A stretch of DNA of 64,000 bases from Aliivibrio sp. EL58. Its GTDB lineage: Bacteria > Pseudomonadota > Gammaproteobacteria > Enterobacterales > Vibrionaceae. A program made the position numbers and the translations under genes. Shown here in pieces: positions 57,004-64,000 of this stretch. A model generated the notes under the pieces. It searched no databases. It was not told the origin of the DNA and worked only from the letters and a program-made list of their open reading frames with translations. Location: the NCBI RefSeq assembly GCF_900312675.1, contig NZ_OMPC01000012.1, positions 109,700-173,699 on the forward strand. The letters are read 5' to 3'. Positions within the stretch are counted from its first letter, which is position 1; each line of letters starts with the position of its first letter.

Positions 57004-57822
57004 ATGAGCAAAGTTGGCGTAGTTCAAATGAACTCAGGAGCGACTCCTGAAGAGAATATTAAACAGCTAAGTCTTAAGCTAAAAGGATTGCAACAACAAG
57101 GGGCAAAACTCGCACTAACGCCTGAAAACTGTATCGTATTTGGTCAAAAAGAAGACTATGAACGCTATGCAGAACCGTTAGGACAAGGGGAGTTACAAGA
57201 TACGCTTTCAGCTCTTGCTAAGCGTTATCAGATTTGGCTCGTGATTGGTTCTTTTCCAATTAGAAATGTGGATGGTTCTCTATCGACCACCTGTTTGGTA
57301 TTTGATGATAATGGTGTTCTAGTTGAGCATTACCATAAATTACATATGTTTGATGTTGAGATTGAAGACGGCCATCATAGTTATCGAGAATCAGACACTT
57401 TTACACCGGGCAATGAAGTTAAAGTAGTTGATACACCTTTTGGTAAATTAGGACTCTCTATTTGTTATGACGTTCGTTTTCCACAATTATACAGCGAGCT
57501 TCGCCGGCAAGGGGTTGAGATTATCGCTGTACCAGCTGCGTTTACTAAGGTGACGGGTTATGCTCATTGGGACATTTTATTACGCTCAAGAGCGATTGAA
57601 ACACAGTGCTGGGTGTTAGCTGCTGGTCAATGGGGCTCTCATGGCGCTGAGCGTGAAACATGGGGACACTCAATGATTATTGATCCATGGGGAAATAAAG
57701 TCGCGACTCAGCGAGAGGGGACTGGGGTTATTATTGCTGATATAGATAAATCACAATTAGCGATGATCCGTAAGAAAATGCCGGTGGCTCAACACGCAAG
57801 GTTAGAGTGTAAATTGAGTTAA
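57004..57822 (+). CDS. Nitrilase-superfamily amidase (Nit1/deaminated-glutathione amidase type)
   Basis: A 272-residue carbon-nitrogen hydrolase. The catalytic triad is visible: Glu in LTPENCIV (about 41), Lys in HYHKLHMFD (about 112), Cys in SICYDVRFPQLY (about 155). Sequence style matches Nit1-like amidases that hydrolyse deaminated glutathione. ATG 57004 is chosen because AAGGAAG sits four bases ahead; GTG 57001 would be too close. It lies between yhdP and tldD. Substrate is assigned by family resemblance only. Confidence 0.9.
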   Translation: MSKVGVVQMNSGATPEENIKQLSLKLKGLQQQGAKLALTPENCIVFGQKEDYERYAEPLGQGELQDTLSALAKRYQIWLVIGSFPIRNVDGSLSTTCLVFDDNGVLVEHYHKLHMFDVEIEDGHHSYRESDTFTPGNEVKVVDTPFGKLGLSICYDVRFPQLYSELRRQGVEIIAVPAAFTKVTGYAHWDILLRSRAIETQCWVLAAGQWGSHGAERETWGHSMIIDPWGNKVATQREGTGVIIADIDKSQLAMIRKKMPVAQHARLECKLS

Positions 57823-57936
57823 GCTCAGAATAGCTGTCGCTTTATTTGATATAAAGAGTGAATTTCACTATAAAACACACACTTTTTTATTCATAATTAG
57901 ATCCTAGATCTTAAATTCTTAACAAGAGTATCTCGA

Positions 57937-59382
57937 ATGATTTTGCAAGAAGTAGAACAATCCTTATTAAGCCAAGCAGGGATCGGTCAGCAGGAACTGT
58001 CTCAGACCTTAAGCACCATTGCAAAAAGAGACGTAGACTATGCTGATATCTACTTTCAATCTTGCTGGCATGAATCATTAGTACTCGAAGACAGCATTAT
58101 TAAAGACGGCTCGTTTAATATCGACCGTGGTGTTGGTATCCGTGCGGTTGCAGGTGAAAAAACAGGTTTTGCTTATTCAGACCAAATTAACCTTGAAGCA
58201 TTAACCCAAAGTGCAAAAGCGGCTCGTGGTATTGTTCAGCAAGGTGGTGAAGGCCGAGTAAAAGCGTTTGCTTCTCAAGCAATGCCTCAGTTTTATGCGC
58301 CAATTAACCCACTTAATAGCTTAGATAAGAAACAAAAAATAGCATTGCTTGAAGAAGTCGATGCCTATATCCGAGCAAAAGAGCCTTTAGTTCAAGAGGT
58401 ATCTGCAAGCATCAGTGGTGTCTACGAACAAATGTTAGTTGCTGCCCTTGATGGTACGTATGCTGCGGATATTCGACCATTGGTTCGTCTTTCTATCAGT
58501 GTATTAGTCCAACGTGGTGATAAGCGCGAACGAGGCAGTGCTGGTGGTGGTGGTCGTTATGGCTATGATTATTTCCTAACTGAAGTTAACGGTAAATCAA
58601 TCGCACTTGAATTCGCAGATGAAGCAATTCGTCAGGCTCTTGTTAATCTTGATGCTGATGCAGCCCCTGCGGGAATGATGCCAGTTGTTCTTGGTTCAGG
58701 TTGGCCTGGTGTTCTATTGCATGAAGCTGTAGGTCATGGTCTTGAAGGTGACTTTAACCGTAAAGGGTCATCAGTATTCTCAGGTAAAATTGGCGAGAAA
58801 GTAACCTCTTCTGTATGTACTATTGTTGATGATGGCACGATGCCTGATCGTCGTGGCTCTTTAAGTGTCGATGATGAAGGTGTTGCAGGTCAATACAATA
58901 CATTAATTGAAAATGGTGTATTAAAAGGTTACATGCAAGATAAGTTGAATGCCCGTTTAATGGGTGTTGCTCCGACAGGTAATGGTCGTCGTGAATCTTA
59001 TGCTCACTTACCAATGCCACGCATGACGAATACTTACATGCTGCCTGGTGAATATGCACCAGAAGAGATTATCTCAACAGTGAAGAAAGGTATTTATGCG
59101 CCAAACTTTGGTGGCGGCCAAGTTGATATTACTTCGGGTAAGTTTGTATTCTCAGCATCAGAAGCTTACTTAATTGAAGATGGTAAGATTACCCGACCAG
59201 TAAAAGGCGCAACACTGATTGGTTCTGGTATGGAAGCGATGCAACAGATCTCTATGGTTGGTAATGACTTGTCGTTAGACCGTGGCGTTGGTGTTTGTGG
59301 TAAAGCAGGACAAAGTGTACCAGTAGGTGTTGGTCAACCAACATTGAAGTTAGATGCATTGACTGTTGGCGGTACAGAATAG
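57937..59382 (+). CDS. tldD: Metalloprotease subunit TldD
   Basis: A 481-residue subunit of the TldD/TldE (PmbA) heterodimeric protease, which degrades unfolded or modified peptides (microcin B17 maturation and CcdA decay in E. coli). The zinc motif [11 protein letters not shown] (about 262-272) is intact, with the further ligand expected in the C-terminal half. Length is standard. It has AAGAG before the ATG and a strong terminator after. Its partner pmbA lies 0.7 kb downstream on the same strand. Confidence 0.96.
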   Translation: MILQEVEQSLLSQAGIGQQELSQTLSTIAKRDVDYADIYFQSCWHESLVLEDSIIKDGSFNIDRGVGIRAVAGEKTGFAYSDQINLEALTQSAKAARGIVQQGGEGRVKAFASQAMPQFYAPINPLNSLDKKQKIALLEEVDAYIRAKEPLVQEVSASISGVYEQMLVAALDGTYAADIRPLVRLSISVLVQRGDKRERGSAGGGGRYGYDYFLTEVNGKSIALEFADEAIRQALVNLDADAAPAGMMPVVLGSGWPGVLLHEAVGHGLEGDFNRKGSSVFSGKIGEKVTSSVCTIVDDGTMPDRRGSLSVDDEGVAGQYNTLIENGVLKGYMQDKLNARLMGVAPTGNGRRESYAHLPMPRMTNTYMLPGEYAPEEIISTVKKGIYAPNFGGGQVDITSGKFVFSASEAYLIEDGKITRPVKGATLIGSGMEAMQQISMVGNDLSLDRGVGVCGKAGQSVPVGVGQPTLKLDALTVGGTE

Positions 59383-59411
59383 TTCGGTTAGTTTGAATTA
59401 ATTAACTGATA

Positions 59412-59452
59412 TAAAAAGAGCCAAGCATTGTCATAATGCTTGGCTCTTTTTT
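59412..59452. terminator. Bidirectional terminator between tldD and darP
   Basis: A long stem AAAAGAGCCAAGCAT / ATGCTTGGCTCTTTT with a 7-base loop and flanking A/T runs lies between convergent genes. Confidence 0.94.
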
Positions 59453-59465
59453 ACCTCAACCTAAA

Positions 59466-59996
59466 TTATAGGTCTTGGTCTAAGTACAGATCTTTTAATA
59501 CTTGGAAAATTTCACGATACGCCTTTGGCGGTTTACTCGCTGCTTTTTCTTTGCTTGCTTGGCGAGCAAGTTGACGGAAGCGTTGACGATCAGCTTCTGG
59601 GTATTTCACCATAACTTCTTCAATCACTGCATCAGGCGTTTCAATCATACGGTCACGTAGGACTTCTAATTTTTGAAGTGCAATTGTTGCTTGTGAGTGC
59701 TTATTACGTACTTTGTCTAGAGCCAATTGGATTGGTTCTGGATCTTCAAGACGCATTAGCTTACCAATGTATTGTAATTGGCGACGTTTTGCTTCGTTTT
59801 TAAAACGCTGAGCATCGGAAATTGCCACTTGCAGAGTTTCTGAAAGTGGAAATTTAGCAAGAACAGCTGGCTTTAAACCAACTAACTCTTCGCCTAGTTT
59901 TTGTAGGTCTTCCATGTCGTTTTTCATCTCGGTTCTACTTACCCAGATGATCTCTTCTTCTTCTTCCCAAGGAGCTTTTTGATTTTTGCGTGCCAT
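59466..59996 (-). CDS. darP: Ribosome biogenesis factor DarP (YjgA family)
   Basis: A 176-residue charged, helical protein starting [23 protein letters not shown]. The acidic N-terminal patch then IIWVS is the family hallmark, followed by alpha-helical regions ([12 protein letters not shown] and [13 protein letters not shown]). In E. coli it aids late assembly of the 50S subunit. ATG 59996 fits the family N terminus; ATG 60005 adds three residues and is an alternative. It is convergent with tldD and divergent from pmbA. Confidence 0.93.
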   Translation of the reverse strand: MARKNQKAPWEEEEEIIWVSRTEMKNDMEDLQKLGEELVGLKPAVLAKFPLSETLQVAISDAQRFKNEAKRRQLQYIGKLMRLEDPEPIQLALDKVRNKHSQATIALQKLEVLRDRMIETPDAVIEEVMVKYPEADRQRFRQLARQASKEKAASKPPKAYREIFQVLKDLYLDQDL

Positions 59997-60114
59997 GATC
60001 TTCATTCTTTAATGGGTGATTATCTCTATTTTAGCAAGATAAATGGATAATTGGGCGCAAATTTATCACATAGAGTGTTATTCTAGTAAAAATGTTTATA
60101 TTCAGTCAGATGTT

Positions 60115-61458
60115 ATGGATGCAAAAGCCCAAATGATGAATCAAAAAATAGAACTTGAAGCAGCAGTAGCCAAAGCGTTAGAAATGGCAACACAACATGC
60201 AAGTGCAGCAGAAGTTGCGATTACTAAAACAACAGGTATTAGCGTCTCTACTTTAATGGGAGAGGTTGAAAACGTTGAATTTAATCGTGATGGCGCACTA
60301 GGAATTACAGTTTATCGCGGCCATCGTAAAGGCAGTGCATCTACATCTGATTTAAGTGATAAAGCGATTCAACAGACGGTAGCTGCGGCATTAGATATTG
60401 CAAATTACACTTCTGAAGACCCATTTTCTGGACCTGCACCAAAAGAATTAATGGCTCAAAATATTCCTGATTTAGATTTGTTTCATCCCGATGATCCAGA
60501 ACCAGATTACGCAGCACAAAAAGCAATTGAAGCAGAACAAGCCGCTTTAGAGTACCACTCTTCAATTAAGCAGAGTGACGGCGCGAGCTACGATAGCCAC
60601 TACGGTATTAAAGTTTACGGCAACAGTCATGGCATGTTGGCAAGTTACCCATCAAGCCGTCATAGCATTAGCTGTAGTGTTATTGGTGTCGATAAAAATG
60701 GTGATATGGAGCGCGATTATAGTTATACAGTTGCTCGTCATCGTGATGATTTATGGGATGCTAAAAAAGTAGGGTTAGAAGCTGCTGAGCGTACAGTAAG
60801 TCGTTTAGATGCTAAAAAATTGGATACCATGAAAGTACCAGTTATGTTTGCAGCAGATGTAGCAACAGGCTTGTTAGGACATTTGGTGATGGCGATCAGT
60901 GGTGCAAACCTTTATCGCAAATCTACTTTCATGTTAGATAAGCTGAACGAGAAGATCTTACCTGAATGGTTTAATGTGAGTGAGCGTCCACATATCCTAA
61001 AAGGCTTAGCAAGTAGCCCATTTGATAGTGAGGGTTTATATACACAAGATCGTGAAATCATTACTGATGGTGTATTGGCTACGTATTTATTAACAAGCTA
61101 TGCAGCACGTAAATTGAATATGACACCGACAGGTCATGCTGGTGGTATCCATAACTGGTTTGTTAGCTCAACCGGTCAAAGCTTTGATCAGATGCTAAAA
61201 ACCATGGGAACAGGCCTTCTTGTGACAGAGCTGATGGGGCAAGGCGTAAATACGGTGACTGGTGACTATTCTCGTGGAGCAGCTGGTTTCTGGGTGGAGA
61301 ATGGTGAAATCCAATACCCTGTTTCAGAGATCACCATTGCGGGTAATTTGGCTGAAATGTACCAAAATATTATTGCAGTCGGTAGTGATGTCGAAACGCG
61401 TTCACAAATTCAGACTGGTTCAATCTTAATTGAATCGATGAAGATTGCTGGTCAGTAA
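60115..61458 (+). CDS. pmbA: Metalloprotease subunit PmbA (TldE)
   Basis: A 447-residue partner of TldD, lacking its own HExxxH. Conserved stretches are [48 protein letters not shown] and [20 protein letters not shown]. The frame is open from 60043, but the extra 24 residues ([14 protein letters not shown]) do not fit the family. ATG 60115 gives the usual length, though its ribosome site is weak; ATG 60133 is another possibility. It is followed by a strong terminator. Confidence 0.94.
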   Translation: MDAKAQMMNQKIELEAAVAKALEMATQHASAAEVAITKTTGISVSTLMGEVENVEFNRDGALGITVYRGHRKGSASTSDLSDKAIQQTVAAALDIANYTSEDPFSGPAPKELMAQNIPDLDLFHPDDPEPDYAAQKAIEAEQAALEYHSSIKQSDGASYDSHYGIKVYGNSHGMLASYPSSRHSISCSVIGVDKNGDMERDYSYTVARHRDDLWDAKKVGLEAAERTVSRLDAKKLDTMKVPVMFAADVATGLLGHLVMAISGANLYRKSTFMLDKLNEKILPEWFNVSERPHILKGLASSPFDSEGLYTQDREIITDGVLATYLLTSYAARKLNMTPTGHAGGIHNWFVSSTGQSFDQMLKTMGTGLLVTELMGQGVNTVTGDYSRGAAGFWVENGEIQYPVSEITIAGNLAEMYQNIIAVGSDVETRSQIQTGSILIESMKIAGQ

Positions 61459-61482
61459 TTAATCCTAAATTAAATAAATAAT

Positions 61483-61521
61483 AAAAAGCGCGCTGTCATT
61501 AAATGAGAGCGCGCTTTTTTA
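61483..61521. terminator. Bidirectional terminator between pmbA and mgtE
   Basis: A strong GC-rich stem AAAAGCGCGCT / AGCGCGCTTTT with an extra inner pairing (TCATT/AATGA) is followed by T6. The convergent pmbA and mgtE genes share it. Confidence 0.94.
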
Positions 61522-61537
61522 TTAAAGAGATTTTTGA

Positions 61538-62893
61538 TTACATTAAAACAGTGGCAAGACCTAAGAAAGCAAATAGACCAATAATATCGGTGATGGTGGT
61601 TAAGGCCATTCCACCAGCTAATGCTGGGTCGATATTCATTTTCTTTAGGATAAGAGGGATAGTTACCCCTGCAATTCCGGCAACGGTTAAGTTAACGAGC
61701 ATAGCCGCGGAGATGATGGCTCCAAGCATGATGTCGCCTTTCCAAACCATGACAATACCACCAATGATAGAAGCCCATAAAATACCATTAAGTAGACCTA
61801 TCCCTGCTTCTTTGAATAATAATTCTTTTTGGTTACTGTCACCGATATGACCAACCGCTAAACCGCGGATAACAAGAGCAACAGTTTGATTTCCGGCAAC
61901 ACCACCCATTGAAGGGACAATCGTCATTAGTACGGCAATTGATGCCATTTGTGCTAGTGTGGCTTCGAACATATTAGAAACCGATGCGGCAGCAAGAGCG
62001 GCTAATACATTCATACCTAGCCAAACACTACGACGGCGAGCTGATTTAACCACGGGAGCAAAGGTATCTTCTTCGTCATCCATACCCGCCATACTCATCA
62101 TTGAGTGTTCAGCGTCTTCACGAATAACATCGACAACATCATCAATGGTAATACGACCAAGCAGCAAGAGGTTTTCATCAACAACAGGCGCGGATACCCA
62201 ATTACGACGCTCAAATAGATTAGCAACTTCACCATCGTCAGTATTTACTGGAATGGCCTCATCAGCATCACCCATAACTTCACTAACCAGAATATCGGGT
62301 TGAGTGGTTAACAGAGTCGCTAAAGATAAGTGGCCGATGAGTCGACTTTCTTCATCAAGGACATACAGGGCATCGGTTGAATCGGGAAGCTCGCTTTTCA
62401 TGCGTAAGTAACGCAATACAACATCGATTTCAACATCAGCACGGATGGTGATGAAATCGGTATTCATCATCCCACCGGCGGTATCTTCTGGATAAGACAG
62501 TGCTGTTTCGACACGGAATCGATCAACCGTGTCCATCTGGCTTAATATTTCACGTGAGACGTCATGAGGTAAGCTACGAAGAACGTAAGCGACATCATCT
62601 GTCTCCATACCTTCTGTTGCTTCTACAATGCTCTGTGGAGCCATTTGTGAAACAATTCCGTCTTTTACGCCTTCGGAAAGTTCGTCAAGGATCTCACCGT
62701 AATCTTCAGGATCGGTCAGTTGCCATAATACATTACGGCTTTTTCTGGGTGAGGCTTCTAATAGATGGGCAATATCCTCGGGTTCCATGTCTTGTAATAA
62801 ACGACGTACATGGACAAACATCCCACTATCAAGCGCATTAGATACTTCTTGAAGAGTTTGATGGGTTTGATCGAAATCTGGTTGTTCTTGCAT
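61538..62893 (-). CDS. mgtE: Magnesium transporter MgtE
   Basis: A 451-residue Mg2+ channel. A cytoplasmic N domain (about 1-130, with MEPEDIAHLLEASP) is followed by two CBS domains (about 135-255) that sense Mg2+. A linker helix and five membrane segments (about 280-450) complete it, with the pore-region sequence GGVAGNQTVALVIRG near 335 and the C-terminal DIIGLFAFLGLAT. ATG 62893 is chosen because GGGGGAG precedes it directly; the ORF could open at 62905. It is downstream of npr by about 135 bases. Confidence 0.94.
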   Translation of the reverse strand: MQEQPDFDQTHQTLQEVSNALDSGMFVHVRRLLQDMEPEDIAHLLEASPRKSRNVLWQLTDPEDYGEILDELSEGVKDGIVSQMAPQSIVEATEGMETDDVAYVLRSLPHDVSREILSQMDTVDRFRVETALSYPEDTAGGMMNTDFITIRADVEIDVVLRYLRMKSELPDSTDALYVLDEESRLIGHLSLATLLTTQPDILVSEVMGDADEAIPVNTDDGEVANLFERRNWVSAPVVDENLLLLGRITIDDVVDVIREDAEHSMMSMAGMDDEEDTFAPVVKSARRRSVWLGMNVLAALAAASVSNMFEATLAQMASIAVLMTIVPSMGGVAGNQTVALVIRGLAVGHIGDSNQKELLFKEAGIGLLNGILWASIIGGIVMVWKGDIMLGAIISAAMLVNLTVAGIAGVTIPLILKKMNIDPALAGGMALTTITDIIGLFAFLGLATVLM

Positions 62894-63028
62894 TCTCTCC
62901 CCCATAAAAGACTGATTAACTGAGTATAGTCAATCTAAATAATGGGCAGAATAGTAACGCAATTTTAGAAAGGAAATAAGATAAATTTGTGAAGATTAGG
63001 TCAAAGAAGAGAAGGGATGAGTAAATAC

Positions 63029-63307
63029 TCACTCATCCTCATCAAAACCGGCTTCAATAAGCTCACAAATAGCAGAAAGTGCTTGTTCTGCATCTGGGCC
63101 ATCAGCGGAAACATCGACGTATTGACCTTGCGCTGAGTCCAACATAAGTAAGCCCATTACACCATCTGCCGTTGCTTGTTTATTTTCATCATTGGTTAAT
63201 GTAATGATGGCATCAAAGCTTTGCGCCATCTCAACCAATTTGATCGCTGCTCTGGCATGTAAACCAAGGCGGTTTTTTATCAATAGGTGACGAGATGAGA
63301 TAGGCAT
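63029..63307 (-). CDS. npr: Phosphocarrier protein NPr (nitrogen PTS HPr-like)
   Basis: A 92-residue HPr-family protein. The phosphorylation site His is H17 in [10 protein letters not shown]; the second conserved region is [15 protein letters not shown]. Unlike sugar-PTS HPr it lies next to rapZ, two bases after its stop, marking it as NPr (ptsO), the carrier between PtsP and PtsN. It ends in an acidic tail (GFDEDE). Confidence 0.95.
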   Translation of the reverse strand: MPISSRHLLIKNRLGLHARAAIKLVEMAQSFDAIITLTNDENKQATADGVMGLLMLDSAQGQYVDVSADGPDAEQALSAICELIEAGFDEDE

Positions 63308-63309
63308 GA

Positions 63310-64000
63310 TTAATGTCTCTCTAATGTTTTATGACGGATCTGAACTTGCTGCCCTTGCTGCTTAAAATACTCACCGAGTTGTTGAGTAATGTAGACGGAA
63401 CGATGCTGACCACCAGTACAACCAATCGCGACAGTTAGATAGCTGCGATTGTTTTTTTCTAAGGCAGGTAGCCAAGTGGTAAGAAAGGTTTGAATTTGTT
63501 CTTTTAATTGAATCACATCATCGTGTTTTTCTAAATAATCCGCTACGGGTTTATCTAAGCCTGTCATGGGCCTTAAACTTGGTTCCCAGTGAGGATTAGG
63601 TAAGAAGCGCACATCAAATACATAATCAGCATCTGTCGGTAAACCGTGTTTAAAACCAAAAGATTCAAACACCATTACCAATTCTTTTGATTCACGGCCG
63701 AGAATTCGAGATCGCAGTGTTTCACTTAAATCATGGATGGACTTTGTGGTGGTATCGAGAACTAAATCAGCTTCTTCTTTAAAATCACTTAAAATGTTTT
63801 TCTCTAGAGCGACCGCTTGTTCTAATGAGCATTGTTCTTCAGTTAAAGAAAGCGGATGTAAACGGCGAGTTTCACTATAGCGTTTAATTAACTCTTTATC
63901 TTCGGCGTCGAGGAAAATCACGGTCACGTCGTGGGTTTGTTTTAATTCACTTAAGGTGTTTGTTAATAGTGAGGGATCTTTTGGTAAATTACGGATATCG
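63310..64000 (-). CDS. rapZ: RNase adapter protein RapZ, C-terminal part (continues beyond window)
   Basis: The frame stays open to the right edge, giving about 230 residues of a protein normally about 285 long. The N-terminal Walker A is outside the window. Visible family features are [39 protein letters not shown] and the C-terminal [10 protein letters not shown]. In E. coli RapZ binds GlmZ RNA and presents it to RNase E, tuning glucosamine-6-phosphate synthesis. The apparent GTG at 63927 is internal. It is in an operon with npr. Confidence 0.96.
   Translation of the reverse strand, partial: DIRNLPKDPSLLTNTLSELKQTHDVTVIFLDAEDKELIKRYSETRRLHPLSLTEEQCSLEQAVALEKNILSDFKEEADLVLDTTTKSIHDLSETLRSRILGRESKELVMVFESFGFKHGLPTDADYVFDVRFLPNPHWEPSLRPMTGLDKPVADYLEKHDDVIQLKEQIQTFLTTWLPALEKNNRSYLTVAIGCTGGQHRSVYITQQLGEYFKQQGQQVQIRHKTLERH

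Overview
The window is a contiguous piece of a low-GC gammaproteobacterial chromosome. It is almost certainly Vibrionaceae and most like Aliivibrio (A. fischeri type). The basis is the protein sequences and the gene order metH, lysC, aminotransferase, pglL, uvrA, galU, ssb, csrD, MSHA pilus, mreBCD, which is the Vibrio order. The species call is an inference; no database search was possible.

Layout. Positions 1-2121 hold the 3' end of an rRNA operon: partial 23S, 5S and tRNA-Asp, then a decayed copy of the tRNA-Asp unit. Next come a CPA1-type cation/proton antiporter (minus), metH (plus) with candidate MetJ boxes, lysC (minus) behind a lysine riboswitch, a class-V aminotransferase (plus), a PglL-type O-oligosaccharyltransferase (minus), uvrA (minus) with a LexA box, and galU (minus).

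Positions 16565-28394 form one tightly packed minus-strand operon of ten genes for a Wzx/Wzy-type exopolysaccharide. It encodes the initiating phosphoglycosyltransferase, an outer-membrane beta-barrel, a short export protein, a Wzz/Wzc-like co-polymerase with a degenerate kinase domain, a flippase, a polymerase, three glycosyltransferases and a small membrane protein of unknown function. It lies between galU and ssb. GalU, just downstream, makes the UDP-glucose that such pathways use.

Positions 28710-32187 hold ssb, an unrecognised membrane protein and csrD (mshH). Positions 32298-48465 hold the complete MSHA type IV pilus locus, mshI-J-K-L-M-N-E-G-F followed by mshB-A-C-D-O-P-Q, with a good promoter candidate ahead of mshB. 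A 17-bp tandem duplication sits across the mshM start codon, and mshQ carries a run of 37-residue repeats.

Positions 48588-56953 hold the cell-shape and envelope group mreB-mreC-mreD-maf-rng-yhdP. It is followed by a nitrilase-family amidase, tldD, darP (minus) and pmbA. The window closes with mgtE, npr and the 3' part of rapZ on the minus strand, the distal end of the rpoN-ptsN-rapZ-npr type cluster.

Most of the window is conserved Vibrio core. The accessory part is the exopolysaccharide operon. Its short export protein plus adjacent beta-barrel, and its kinase-dead co-polymerase, are the least routine features. I saw no CRISPR array, insertion sequence, integron, prophage or toxin-antitoxin locus.
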